DNA of 64,000 bases from Rugalucina vietnamica (GCA_964017185.1 OZ024880.1:37724329-37788328), one strand, 5' to 3'; positions 1 through 10,742 are shown, counted from the stretch's first letter. The notes: generated by a model from the sequence alone, not told the origin. Program-made: numbers and translations.

Positions 1-34
1 AACCCCGAAGACCGGTTTTCTCACGATGCGGCTC
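1..34 (+). mobile_element. MITE A, 3' end (cut by window edge)
   Basis: Last 34 bp of a MITE A copy, ending in the terminal inverted repeat ctcacgatgcggctc. Strand + is defined here as the orientation in which the segment ccgaaatttcaagcttctag follows the central hairpin. Confidence 0.85.
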
Positions 35-145
35 ATATTTGACGTGAAGAATACGATTTAAGTTGTAAGGTATAAAATCAGTAAAATGAAATTCAATTAC
101 AAAGACAATATGAGGTGTGGGTATATTACAAAAGCCATACCTCAT

Positions 146-324
146 GTGCCGCAACACGAGAAAACCGTTTTTCCGGGTTTCGACAGGTCCGACACAAAGC
201 GGTCTGTACAGTCACAGAAACAGGCTGGAAGCTTCAATTTTTGAAGAAGTGAAATTGTACTATCCGCTGATCAGCTGATACGCGCCTTTGTTTGTGTACA
301 TACGCTTTTCTCACGAGGTGGCTC
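146..324 (-). mobile_element. MITE A copy, internally shortened
   Basis: Begins gtgccgcaacacgagaaaac and ends ctcacgaggtggctc. One arm of the central hairpin is mostly lost. It lies in the SIK intron 25 bp from the exon 4 donor side. Confidence 0.85.
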
Positions 325-349
325 ATATTTCAAGAAGTTATTCCTTTAC

Positions 350-465
350 CTTGAGGTCTCGATGTACAACATGTCGTTTGTGACAGTACTCTACAGCCAT
401 GATAATCTGCCAGAACTTTTTACGAGCTTCAGATTCCGTCATCCTACCATGTTGAGCAATGTATT
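350..465 (-). CDS. SIK: SIK exon 4: to the HRDLK catalytic loop
   Basis: Exon of 116 bp completing Glu102 and encoding residues 102-140: EYIAQHGRMTESEARKKFWQ then IIMAVEYCHKRHVVHRDLK. H136-R137-D138 is the catalytic HRD, with D138 as the proton acceptor. The acceptor is tctttcag and the donor gtaaag after AAG, phase 0. The next exon, expected to start AENLLLD and carry DFG and the LKB1-target T-loop, lies beyond the left edge. The exon is tightly boxed by transposons: a MITE A copy ends 25 bp from the donor side (146-324) and a MITE B copy starts 18 bp beyond the acceptor (484-735). The branch point is therefore probably inside transposon sequence. Confidence 0.93.
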
Positions 466-483
466 CTGAAAGATAGAAAAATC

Positions 484-735
484 CATTACAAAAACATGCC
501 CACGTAATATACAGATTTTCCCCAAGTTGTAAAAATTCAACATTTTTAGTTGGAAAAATTTGGCATTTTTTTTCGTTGATACTCAAAACATAGATTGTGG
601 ATACAAGTTACAAGTCAAGTACCCACAATCTATGTTTTGGATCAAAAATAAAAATAATAGGTAAACCCCTGCCAACCCCAGTTTTACTTTTATAAAAGTG
701 GGGTGTAAGTGGGTATACATTACACAGACATGTAA
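484..735 (+). mobile_element. MITE B copy
   Basis: MITE B is about 280 bp. Its ends are cattacgaaaac and, inverted, catcacgaaaac, and its central palindrome pairs cataGATTGTGGgtac with its reverse complement. This copy is diverged and lacks the GC-rich loop. It starts 18 bp beyond the SIK exon 4 acceptor. Confidence 0.8.
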
Positions 736-1323
736 TTATCATACTACACCTCACAGAGACACTTCTGAATACACCCACTACCTAAATTTTGATGGAGAAA
801 GAAAGCAATCTTTAGCGTATTTACAGTAAAAGCTTGAGAGGCCAATTCTTAACGCCACCTAACTATTGAAGAAGACAAAGCAAGACCCAGCTGTGCCCAG
901 CTTGCGGTGTCCTAGCCTGATTAACAGAAAACAATGTAAAACAGTGATTGATCGTGCTAGTCTGTAATTGCTCGTCCAATATTGGCTAGGTTTGCGTCAT
1001 AGAGCTATTAAAGACGCTCTTCAGTTACCGAGATGACAGGAACTGATCGTGCTGCCAGGTCATGTGTACTTAATAGATACGACGTGACAACAGCTTAACA
1101 ATGAAATAATATGCTCCGAAAACACATTTATATTCCAGCACATATAGCACCATTGATGATTTTCATAAGTGAAATGGTTACTTCAGGGACAAAGTTATTT
1201 AGGGCTAAAGAGAATAGCTGGAGTACTGTTTCTTTCTGTCAGAAAACCAAAGATGGCAGTAAGATCGAAAGCATCTACTTTCCAATTAGCAGTCACTGTG
1301 CAAAAGGATTTGAGCTTTCGCAT
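736..1323. other. SIK intron, no recognised element
   Basis: Short open frames at 1111-1372 overlap each other and show no family resemblance. I see nothing else here. Confidence 0.6.
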
Positions 1324-1602
1324 CATTACGAAAACTCGCCCATGCAATAAAAAGAGACTTTTGAGCTTTTAAAAATTGAAAATTTTCAGCTGAAAAAATT
1401 TGATATTTTTCTTAGTTTTGCTCAAAACATAGATTGTGGGTACACGCTAGAACCGCCTCGCCGAGGCGGTTCTAACGAGTACCCACAATCTATGTTTTGG
1501 AGCAAAAATAAGGAAAATAGGTATACCCCTGCATACCCCAATTTTTCTATATAACACTGGGGTTCAAGGGGGTATACAATACACGGACATGTTTTCCTGA
1601 TG
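1324..1602 (+). mobile_element. MITE B copy
   Basis: Complete copy: cattacgaaaactcg at the left, ttttcctgatg at the right, and a central palindrome with loop cgcctcgccgaggcg. It abuts a MITE A copy that has lost its outer terminus (1603). Confidence 0.88.
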
Positions 1603-1813
1603 TGAGAAAACCAACAATCTGAGTTTCTGACCAGGTACAACACAAACCGCCCTGTACAGTAACTGTTACAGAAGCAGGTGAGAAGCTTGAAATTTCGTAT
1701 TTAAGAAGAGTATAGTGAAAACAAAGGCGCCGATCAGCTATGCAGATACTGCACAGCTGATCTGCGCCTTTGGTTTTGCATATGCAGACGTTGGTTTTCT
1801 AGTGCAGTGGCTC
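1603..1813 (-). mobile_element. MITE A copy lacking one outer terminus
   Basis: Starts tgagaaaaccaacaatctga directly after MITE B and ends gtgcagtggctc. The central hairpin gccgatcagc...gctgatctgcgc is kept. Confidence 0.82.
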
Positions 1814-1949
1814 ATATGATTACTTCTTAAAAAGGGGACGGGAAAGGCCATCTGAATGGTGCACAAGTTCCTTATATTCGTACTTACATTCTTCATAAAA
1901 ATGTCACACATTGGTTAAAATATACAACACAAAATGTGATACATGATTT

Positions 1950-2115
1950 GAGTCACTGCGAAGCTGATCATCACCTTTGTTTTCGCTATTCAGATAGTAC
2001 AGTTCCTCTACTTTTCTAAATCCAAATTTTCCTCCCTCTAGCCTTCTTCTCACAGGCCGGTTTGTGTTGGACCTGGTCAGAAACCCCGAAGACCGGTTTC
2101 CCCGTGTTGCAGCTC
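1950..2115 (+). mobile_element. MITE A copy, 5' half deleted
   Basis: Flanked by the 4-bp direct repeat ATTT (1946-1949 and 2116-2119). It ends ccgtgttgcagctc. Confidence 0.82.
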
Positions 2116-2299
2116 ATTTGAAAGGTACTCCAGCCTTGACTTCAATGTCATCTAACCCTTGCCATGCTGCCCAGTTTTTGTATGATCTAACCCTTGCCAT
2201 GCTGCCTAGTTTTTGTATGATGTCTGAAGTGTACCAGATTCTTTGTGCAATCAAGATTTGGGACAAAATCATTCCAAGAACACGATTAGAATATTGTAT

Positions 2300-2517
2300 G
2301 AGAACTGACACGAGAAAGCCGGGTTTATGTGTATGCGAAAACAAAGATGCAAATAACTGCACAGCTGATCAGCATTTTTGCTTTTTCGCTGCGCACAGAT
2401 TGTACAATGTCGTTTCTTCATAAATCCAAAATTTCAAGCTTCTAGCTTGCTTCTGTGAGTGTACAGGCCAGTTTGTGTCAGGCCTGGAAAGAACACGTTT
2501 ATCTCCCATCGCCGCTC
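2300..2517 (+). mobile_element. MITE A copy, diverged
   Basis: Has gagaactgacacgagaaagc at the left and gccgctc at the right, with a weak central hairpin. The flanks (GTAT, ATAA) do not match. Confidence 0.75.
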
Positions 2518-2824
2518 ATAAATATTGGATCTACAGATCAGACAGCAGCCTGATCTCTGTCTAAAATGTTTGCATTTTGTTTGCAAACATATCAGTAGAC
2601 CAAATTAACAGGAAAAGAGTTAAATTAATTCTTGATACCAGCAGGCAACTTGCGTCATTGCCTGGCATCATCTAGGTGTTGTATGGTTACCGTGGTGACG
2701 AGACCTTATTAACAACACAGAAAATCTTGGTGGTTTTCAGTTGTTCAAGTGCAGGGCAAAAGTAAGTCATTTTGTAACCATTGCTACCCCATCTTAAGAG
2801 GGGTGGTGTTGCAAAATATCATAT

Positions 2825-3044
2825 GAGCCGCGTCATGAGTAAACCGGATTTTGCCTAGGCGAAAACAAAGGCGCAGATCAGCTGTGCAGTTACTGCACAG
2901 CTGATCAGTGCCTTTGTTTTCGCTAGTCCTATTCTACTTATAGCCAAAATTTCAAGCCTCTACCCTGCTTCTGTGACTGTACAGGCCGATTTATGTCGGA
3001 CCTTGTCGGAAACCCCGAAGACCGGTTTTCTCGCGTTGCGGCTC
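2825..3044 (+). mobile_element. MITE A copy
   Basis: Near full length with a strong hairpin around gctgtgcagttactgcacagc. It ends tctcgcgttgcggctc. Confidence 0.88.
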
Positions 3045-3341
3045 AAATTTTGAATGCCAAATTTGTTCGGCTCACATAAGAGAATATTCCATTATTCTAA
3101 GTCCCCGGAGCGTAACTATCATTTTAATATGGGTGGGGGCCACAAGACTACAATTGCCTGGATAAAAAACAATTCAAATCAAAACATACCTGAACAAACA
3201 AAAACATGAGAGGGAAATGAGGTTTTTTCAAAATATGGCTTATATACAAAAGTTGAAAGTTTATTAGCACTCTTAAAACTACCTGGCTTTAAAAAGTTAT
3301 TTATAACAGAATTCTTACTAAGCAGCTGACTGACATAAAAT

Positions 3342-3556
3342 AAGCCAGTCCGCCAGAAAACCAGTCTTCGGGGTTTCCGACCAAGTCCGACACAAACCGG
3401 TCTGTACAGTCATAGAAGATGACTAGAATCTTGAAATTTCGGATTTAAGAAGAACAGGAATAACAAAGGCGCTGATCAGCTTCGCAGTCATTGCGAAGCT
3501 GATCTGCGCCTTTGTTTTCGCATATGCGAAAGTCCGGTTTTCTCATGATGCGGCTC
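3342..3556 (-). mobile_element. MITE A copy
   Basis: Flanked by AAAT on both sides (3338-3341, 3557-3560). The central hairpin has the gcttcgcagtcattgcgaagc form. Confidence 0.88.
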
Positions 3557-3718
3557 AAATACAATGTTATTTCAATCAGTGATTTGCAAGACATTTACAG
3601 ACCATTAGCGTCATCAAAGATCTTTTTAAATCTCAGGAGAATCACATAATGAATTTCCCATAACTTGATTCTTATTTGAAAAGGGCATAGTACCAACTTA
3701 CGGCATATGAGAAGGCGA

Positions 3719-3897
3719 GAAAACCGGTCTTTGGAGATTCCGACCCGGTCCGGAAAAAGGCCAGAAAGTTGTAATTTCAGATTTAGGAAGAAGAGGAATT
3801 GCACTATCCGTGTAGTGAATGCAATTACTGCACAGCTGATCTGTGCCTTTGTTTTCGCGTAGGCAACAATCCCGTTTAATATCTCACAATGCGGCTC
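3719..3897 (-). mobile_element. MITE A copy, shortened
   Basis: Flanked by ATAT on both sides (3715-3718, 3898-3901). Part of the left arm is deleted. Confidence 0.85.
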
Positions 3898-4114
3898 ATA
3901 TCATAAAATGCTTCTGTTTTTGGGTGTCAGACTGAAAACAACAAGGAGCATACTGACATGTAGTTTATCCAGAAACAACCAAAATGACTGAGAACAACAA
4001 ACCAGCGCAGAGAAGCAATAATAGTGGGTAAATACCTGTTTGGGACTTCCACAAGATCAGAATGATCTATAGTAAGTTGTTCCCAGACAGATACAATTTA
4101 GTTGCATCCTACTT

Positions 4115-4349
4115 GAGCCACGTCATGAGAAAACCGGTTTTTTGCCTATTCGAAAACAAAGGCGCCGATCAGCTGTGCAGTAACTGCACAGCTGATCGGC
4201 GCCTTTGTTTTCGCCACTCAGATAGTACAATTTCTCTTCTTCCTAAATCCGAAATTTCAAGCTTCTAACCATCTTCAGAGACTGTACAGGTCGGTTCGTG
4301 TCTAACCAGGTCGAAAACCCTGAAGACCAGTTTTCTCGAGTCGCGGCTC
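4115..4349 (+). mobile_element. MITE A copy
   Basis: Full length with a long perfect hairpin (aaaggcgccgatcagctg and its complement). Flanks are ACTT and ATTT, one mismatch from a duplication. Confidence 0.88.
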
Positions 4350-4498
4350 ATTTCATGTGCACTGGTTATTCTCGGTTGTGTTGATTGTCTCTGTATTACC
4401 AGTATGACACGGCTTCAAGCTGTAGCCATACAGTAGGGTTGTGTCAGACTCGGTCAGAGAAAGACCTAAGACAGGCTTTTTCATCATCTGCCTCAAAT

Positions 4499-4728
4499 GA
4501 GCTGCAAAGGGAGAAAGCAGGTCTTTCGTGTATCCGATCGGGTACGACACAGATCAACCTGTACTTTCACACACGAAGGATAGAAGCTTAGAATTTTGGA
4601 TTTAAGTAGAGAAGAGGAACTGTACTATCAGATTTTGCTAAAACAAAGGCGCTGATCAGCTTTTGCAGTATCTGTGTCTTTGTCTTTGTATACTAAGGCT
4701 AAAAACTGGTTTTCTCATGACAAGACTC
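4499..4728 (-). mobile_element. MITE A copy, diverged
   Basis: Flanked by AAAT on both sides (4495-4498, 4729-4732). The right hairpin arm is eroded. Confidence 0.82.
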
Positions 4729-4752
4729 AAATGTCAAATGCTTTATCCAATT

Positions 4753-4986
4753 GAGCCACCTCGTGAGAAAACCAACAATCTGCATATGCGAAAACAAAGA
4801 CGCAGATCAGCTTCGCTGTAACCGCGAAGCTGATCAGCACCTTTGTTTTCGCTACACGGATAGTACACTTCCTCTTCTTCTTAAATCCGAAATTTCAAGA
4901 TTCTAGCCTGCTTCTGTGACTGTGCAGCCCGATTTGTGTCAGACCTGTTCGGAAACCACATTGTTGGTTTTCCCACGAGGTGCCTC
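4753..4986 (+). mobile_element. MITE A copy, accaacaat subtype
   Basis: Flanked by AATT on both sides (4749-4752, 4987-4990). It carries the subtype end gagaaaaccaacaatctgc and its inverse attgttggttttcccac. Confidence 0.88.
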
Positions 4987-5192
4987 AATTATCTGTGACA
5001 GTAACATCAAGATGGTGGGCTTGAAAAAAAAAAAAACAAAAAAAACAGATCACAAGAAAACCTGACTGATCTACCTGGAATTTCAGACATTTAAAGAACC
5101 CTTATCTAAGATTTCCAAATTAAGAAATAATAGGGATCCATATCTTTGACTATGCAAAGGTAACAAAGGTGCTGATCAGACTGCAATCATAT

Positions 5193-5400
5193 GAGCCGTG
5201 ACATGAGTAAACCAACCGACCAGGTCTAACACAAACCGGGCAGTGACAAAAGAGTGGAAAAGACAGGTAAAGGCTTGAAATTTCAGATGTGTTGACTATC
5301 TGTGTAGCCAAAACAAAGGTGCTGGTCAGCTTCGCAGTAACCCTGAAGCTGATCTGTGTCTTTGTTCTTGCATAACATTGGTTTTCTATAAATGGAACTC
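5193..5400 (-). mobile_element. MITE A copy
   Basis: Flanks ATAT and GTAT, one mismatch. The central hairpin is recognisable around 5330-5350. Confidence 0.78.
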
Positions 5401-5540
5401 GTATCTTAATACTAAATGCATGTAAATGTACAATATCTACATCATGCAAAAGCAGGGTTTTTAATGACGCATGGTTTAAATGCCAAAGGTCTCCCCAATG
5501 AATGTTAAATGCCAGTATGTCTTGGAAATACTGGAAATAT

Positions 5541-5740
5541 GAGCTCTGTCATGAGAAAAGCAACATTTTGCATATGCGAAGACAAAGGTGCAGTGTAACT
5601 GTGAAGCTGATCAGCACCTTTGTTTTTGCTACATGGATAGTACAGTTCCCCTTCTTTCTAAATCAGAGATTTCAAGCCTCTAGCCTTCTCCTGTGCTTGT
5701 ACAGCTTGGTTTGTGTCGGACCTGTTCGAAAACACGGCTC
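5541..5740 (+). mobile_element. MITE A copy, partly deleted
   Basis: Has gagctctgtcatgagaaaag at the left and aaaacacggctc at the right. Hairpin arm lengths are unequal. Confidence 0.8.
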
Positions 5741-5855
5741 AAATCACAATATATCACTGGTCATGAAAAAAAAACACAGTTTTTTAATGTGAAAACATAA
5801 GACACCGATCAGCTTTGTTGTAACTGCTGAGCCCCTCTCTTTTCCCTTCACAAAT

Positions 5856-6079
5856 GAGCCGCGACGCGAGAAAACCGGTCTTCGGGGTTTCCGACCAGGT
5901 CCGACATAAATCGGCCTGTACAGTTACAGAAGCAGGCTAGAAGCTTGAAATTTCGGATTTAAGAAGAAGAGAAATTGTACTATCCGTGTAGCGAAAACAA
6001 AGGCGCTGATCAGCTTCGCGGTTACCGCGAAGCTGATCTGCGCCTTTGTTTTCGCCTAGGTTTTCTCACGATGCGGCTC
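5856..6079 (-). mobile_element. MITE A copy, best preserved
   Basis: 224 bp. Outer ends gagccgcgacgcgagaaaac and its inverse, central hairpin gctgatcagcttcgcggtta with complement, and exact flanking AAAT (5852-5855, 6080-6083). This is a useful family reference copy. Confidence 0.92.
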
Positions 6080-6085
6080 AAATAG

Positions 6086-6198
6086 TAGTACAATTCTTCT
6101 TCTAACTCAGACTTCTATAAACTTCTTCTGTGACTGTACAGGCCGATTTTTGTCCAATTTGGTCTAAAACCCCAGACAGGTTTTATCGTGATGCAGAT
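6086..6198 (+). mobile_element. MITE A half copy
   Basis: Only the segment right of the hairpin remains (tgactgtacaggccgatttt to the terminus), 6 bp from the previous copy. Confidence 0.7.
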
Positions 6199-6530
6199 GC
6201 CTGGGTCTTGAGATAAAGGAAATTCAAAATGGTCTAGATACTGACATGGTGAAGAGCTTAATATGTGCTACTTGCTACTGTTGAAAACAGTGACCCTGAA
6301 AATTTTGACTTTTACAACTAGCTATCCAAATCTATACTGGTCAAAATTAGCAAGCTACTTGGGCTGATAAGGAATTTTCTAGTCACATTTTTGCATATAT
6401 TTTCTTATGTCAAAGCTTATTAAATTGACTTACGTGATTATTACGTAAATGCAACTAAAAGCAAAACCTGATTATGAACATTTAAAACAACAATAATAGT
6501 AGCAATCTGCCATGTCTGAATAGTTGCTAT

Positions 6531-6532
<2 letters not shown>

Positions 6533-6562
<30 letters not shown>
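6533..6562 (+). repeat. Poly-T tract, 30 bp
   Basis: Uninterrupted T run, read on the minus strand as poly-A. No retroelement body is recognised next to it. Confidence 0.9.
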
Positions 6563-6619
6563 CAGTTAAAGAGCTTTTTACACTATAATTATTACTGATA
6601 AGTTTCAACAAATATAACT

Positions 6620-6756
6620 GAGCCGCCGCATGGGAAAACCAACAATCTGCATTGGCGAAAACTGCAAAGCTTCTAGACTGCTTCTGTGACTGTACAGCCT
6701 GGTTTGTGTCAGACCTGGTTGGAAACCACATTGTTGGTTTTCCCACGAGGCGGCTC
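6620..6756 (+). mobile_element. MITE A copy with the central hairpin deleted
   Basis: Both termini are kept (gagccgccgcatgggaaaac, cccacgaggcggctc) but the whole hairpin is missing, leaving 137 bp. Confidence 0.85.
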
Positions 6757-6822
6757 AAATATTATTATCTGGTCTGACCAAGAAGTGCTGAACGAGGTCA
6801 GAATGCACTTCTTGGAGAGTTT

Positions 6823-7114
6823 CATTACGAAAACACGCCCATGCAATATACAGAGAATTTTTTAGCTTTAAAAATTGAAGTTTTTTAGCTGAAAATTTTT
6901 GATATTTTTCTTATTTTTGCTCAAAACATAGATTGTGGGTACACATTAGAAGTTTTATTTAGAACCGCCTCGGCGCGGCAGTTCTAACGAGTACCCACAA
7001 TCTATGTTTTGGAGCAAAAATAAGAAAAATAGGTATACCCCTGCATACCCCAGTTTTGCTATATAAAAGTGGGGTTCAAGGGGGTATACATTACACGGAC
7101 ATGTTTTCGTGATG
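6823..7114 (+). mobile_element. MITE B copy
   Basis: Complete: cattacgaaaacacgcccat to atgttttcgtgatg, with the palindrome at about 6930-7010. Confidence 0.88.
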
Positions 7115-7186
7115 GATTTGCAGCACTCCATTGTAAAAAGGTACAAGTAGGCAATCATACTATAATTTGAGCAACGTTTGTCTGTT

Positions 7187-8690
7187 TGTTTGTTTGTTCC
7201 TCTACTCCTCCCAGGTCCTTGGGCCGATCGGCACCAAACTTGGAGGGAAGGTGGAGGGCGGCCCCGGATATTAGCTTGAGGGGTTCATTTTTCGAAAGGT
7301 CAAGGTCATCGAGGTCAAAGGTCAAATTTATGGGGGTTTTTTCTGTTTGTTCCCCTACTTCTCCCAGGTCCTTGGGCCGATCTTCACCAAATTTGGAGGG
7401 AAGGGGCAGGGCGGCCCCGGATATTAGCTTGAGGGGTTCATTCTTTGAAAGGTCAAGGTCATCGAGGTCAAAGGTCAAATTTATGTTTTTTCTGTTTGTT
7501 CCCCTACTTCTCCCAGGTCCTTGGGCCGATCTTCACCAAACTTGGAGGGAAGGTGGAGGGCGGCCCCGGGTATTAGCTTGAGGGGTTCATTTTTTGAAAG
7601 GCCAAGGTCATCGAGGTCAAAGGTCAAATTTGTTTTTTTCTGTTCGTTCCCCTTCTTCTCCCAGGTCCTTGGGCCGATCTTCACCAAACTTGGTGGGAAG
7701 GTTGAGGGCGGCCCCGGATATTAGCTCGAGTGGTTCATTTTTTTAAAGGTCAAGGTCATCGAGGTCAAAGGTCAAATTTCTGTATTTCCCAGGTCCTTGG
7801 GCCGATCTTCACCAAACTTAAAGGGAAGGTTGAGGGCGGCCCCGGATATTAGCTTGAGGGGTTCGTTTTTTGAAATATCAAGGTCATCGAGGTCAAAGGT
7901 CAAATTTATGGTTTTTTTCTGTTTGTTCCCCTACTACTCCCAGGTCCATGGACCGATCTTCACCAAACTTGGTGGGAAGGTTGAGGGCGGCCCCGGATAT
8001 TAGCTCGAGGGGTTCATTTTTTAAAAGGTCAAGGTCATCGAGGTCAAAGGTCAAATTTCTGTATCTCCCAGGTCCTTGGGCCGATCTTCACCAAACTTGG
8101 AGGGAAGGTGGAGGGCGGTCCCGGATATTAGCTTGAGGTGTTCGTTTTTTGAAAGGTCAAGGTCATCGAGGTCAAAGGTCAAATTTATGTTTTTTTCTGT
8201 TTGTTCCCCTACTTCTCCCAGGTCCTTGAGCCGATCTTCACGAAACTTGGTGGGAAGGTTGAGGGCGGCCCCGGATATTAGCTCGAGGGGTTCATTTTTT
8301 AAAGGTCGAGGTCAAATTTCTGTATCTCGGCAGTCCTTGGTCCAATTTACATGTAACTTGGTGAGTGTATACAGGTTGATCCCTGATTAAGATTTATGGG
8401 TCCAATTGGGTCAAAGGTCATCGAGGTCAAAGGTCAAATGTATGTTTTTTTTCTGTTGGTCATGTTTTTTTCTGTTTGTTCCCCTACTTCTCCCAGGTCA
8501 TTGGGCCAATCTTAAAGGTCAAGGTCATCGAGGTCAAAGGTCAAATTCCTGTATCTTGGTAGTCCTTGGTCCGATTTGCATGAAACATGGTGAATGTATA
8601 CAATTTGATCCCTGATTAAGATTTATGGGTCCAATTGGGTCAAAGGTCATCGAGGTCAAAGGTCAAATTTATGTTGTTTTTTTTTTCTGT
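7187..8690 (+). repeat. Tandem array of GGTCA-rich units (about 128 and 150 bp)
   Basis: About eleven units. Each contains gggccgatcttcaccaaact and a core AGGTCATCGAGGTCAAAGGTCA-type stretch. The aggtcc anchor recurs at 7213, 7366, 7515, 7663, 7791, 7942, 8070 and 8220, so units of about 150 bp are mixed with units of 128 bp. From about 8332 the units change to a second type with gatccctgattaagatttat. The core holds hexamers AGGTCA spaced by 3 and by 1. Open frames across it are repeat artefacts. Confidence 0.92.
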
Positions 8691-8713
8691 TGGTCATGTT
8701 ATGTCTTATTTGA

Positions 8714-8715
<2 letters not shown>

Positions 8716-8801
<86 letters not shown>
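8716..8801 (+). repeat. (TG)n microsatellite
   Basis: About 43 TG repeats with one interruption (tatg near 8760). It follows the GGTCA array closely. Confidence 0.97.
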
Positions 8802-8802
<1 letters not shown>

Positions 8803-8849
8803 TTATTTGTCTTCATCGCCGCTACGTCGAGACGGGTAAAATTTACTTG

Positions 8850-9417
8850 TGATCAGAAAATGGCACAATCAGAAAGAAATTCCCACTCCATAAACCGAGG
8901 GGTGGGAAAAAACTAAAATGACACTTAGGTACTTATACCAAGAAAACATATCGTAAGCCTAGTGAGCAGCTATTCCCCAATAGGCGGCCACTCATTTACC
9001 CGAACTGAACTAAAAATTTGAAAACATACATAAGGCTCAAACAGCACAAACATTCAACTCCAAAACACAAAACAATTAGAATATAAAATTACTGGGGGGC
9101 TTAAACCGGTTTTACAGCTAGGCGCCTAACCTCACCCTCATCTTCTGCAGTGGTTCACAACATTTAGTTAGTTGTTCGGTCCTCGTGGTGAATCTCCAAC
9201 TAGTCAATGAATCATCAAGTACAAACGAATTAATCATGATAATCACCCCGATGAATCAAAAACGAGGATTCAACAGATTCAGTACGCTGCCCGACGATGG
9301 AGATCCCTGGGAGCAGAATAACTTACTGAAACCCAGAGCAAAAGAAAAACATCAGTTGAACCCCGGTGAGCCATGCAACAGACAAGAAGCTCCAGTCCCA
9401 ACCAACTAAACTGAATA
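8850..9417 (-). mobile_element. 3' tail of a Penelope-like retroelement, antisense
   Basis: Reverse complement of the tail found at 33100-33720. Shared stretches include gggatctccatcgtcgggca and ctgattgcgcc...cctgatc. It is downstream of the C-terminal ORF remnant at 9418-9642. Confidence 0.8.
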
Positions 9418-9642
9418 GCTTTATGTCGGGGCCACGATAGAGTCTGACTCCCGACCCACCTGCGTGCAATGTAAGTAGCACTTACTCCCATGAAAAACTC
9501 TGTACATAAACTTTTTTTCTAAAGGATCAAACACACCCGTTATCCTACGAGAACGAATGCCACTGAGTGCAATTACTGCAGATGAAATCAATAGGAGGCC
9601 AAGGCCAATGATGCAAATGCCTGTCTGTGAAGAACTTTCCAC
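9418..9642 (-). pseudogene. Retroelement ORF C-terminus with a membrane-like segment
   Basis: About 75 residues ending VGRESDSIVAPT and stop, the same ending (VGRASDSMMAPT) as the RT fragment at 32165-33099. Before it is a hydrophobic stretch (GICIIGLGLLLISSAVIAL) followed by RSRR and FDPLEKKFMYRVFHGSKCYL. An in-frame stop lies just upstream, so this is a 5'-truncated fragment. Shared 3' tails show that both fragments belong to one element family. I take the family to be Penelope-like from the RT part only. Confidence 0.65.
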
Positions 9643-9705
9643 AGATCAAAATGACCCAAGGAAAGTTGTTCTTAAGGCACAGTTGTTCCTCGAGTCATAG
9701 GTTCA

Positions 9706-10165
9706 CCATGCTACAGCACTGTGTATTTTATGGAGTGGAGTCATGGATTGGAGTCTTGGATTGGAGCCATGGAGTGGAGTACTGGAGTGGATTCTTGGAG
9801 TGGAACTACGGAGTGAAATGTTGGTGTAAGAGAAACATTTATTCTGGTGGTAAAATTGGTCTCGTTTGAAAGGAGGCCATAGCGAAACATGTAATAAATG
9901 CATTACCCGTATAAGTAATGGAAATAAATGGTTAATTTTCGATACTTATCCATTACTCGCACAGTTTATGCATTTGTTACACATTTTGTGATGGCGTATG
10001 TTCGCCCAGAGACAAATTTCACCACCATAATTGAGTTTTCTGTTACACTCAAAATTTCACTCCAATGTTCCACTCCAAGAATCCACTCCAATACTCCACT
10101 CCAAGACTCCAATCCAAGACTCTACTCCATGACTCCACTCCATAAAATACACAGTGCCCCATGCT
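9706..10165. mobile_element. 460-bp foldback element with GGAGT/ACTCC minisatellite arms
   Basis: Left arm holds tandem ggagt-type repeats (9733-9822). The right arm is its reverse complement (10060-10150), and the inner 9823-9935 also pairs with 9940-10050. Ends: gcactgtgtattttatggag and its inverse. Confidence 0.85.
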
Positions 10166-10506
10166 AAATCTTCCCTTATAATATGAGAAAAAAACTGTTG
10201 TACCAATATAAACAAACAGCAAATTGTTATAATTGTGATGATTAACTTTTACATTTCTTGCCTTTTAATAGAATCTACAGATGAAATTTCAAGCCTTGTG
10301 CTGGCATCTGCATACTGGCAATTCTACGCTTCCTTAACCTGGGTTTTCCCATGTCAATGCTCTTCAAAATGTTCAGCTAAACAGAAATAGATTTTTGTGA
10401 CTTTCTAGAATTACTGGTTGGCATGAAAAAAGAAAGGTATTTTCACTAATCGCTACCTTGAAATTACTCCTGTTTAAAAATAGACAAAGCTTACGCACAA
10501 ACATTT
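10166..10506. other. SIK intron, no recognised element
   Basis: AT-rich, nothing recognised. Confidence 0.6.
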
Positions 10507-10742
10507 AAGCTGCGGCACAAGAAAGTCGGTCTTCAGGGTATCCAACCAGGTTCGACACAAACGGTCTTTCAGTAACAGGAGCAGGCTAGAAGCTTGAAAT
10601 TTCGGATGTACAGAGAAGAGGGATCATTGTACTATCTGTATAGCGAAAACAAAGGCGCTGATCAGCTGTGCTATTACTGCACAGCTGATCTGCGCCTTTG
10701 TTTTCACCTATGTATTTTGCTGGTTTTCTTATGTGGTGGCTC
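10507..10742 (-). mobile_element. MITE A copy
   Basis: Flanked by ATTT on both sides (10503-10506, 10743-10746). Strong hairpin gcgctgatcagctgtgc...gcacagctgatctgcgc. Confidence 0.88.

Noticed and set aside
338..586. One 82-residue protein ending HRDLKVKE
   Set aside because: Only 350-465 is exon. The residues before EYIAQ and after HRDLK are intron translated through the splice sites, and part comes from MITE B.
7155..8615. Multiple frames such as LTFDLDDLDLSKNEPLKLIS
   Set aside because: These are frames across the GGTCA tandem array; the repetition follows the DNA units, with no start or gene context.
8625..8916. Cys-Val rich frames
   Set aside because: Translation of the (TG)n microsatellite.
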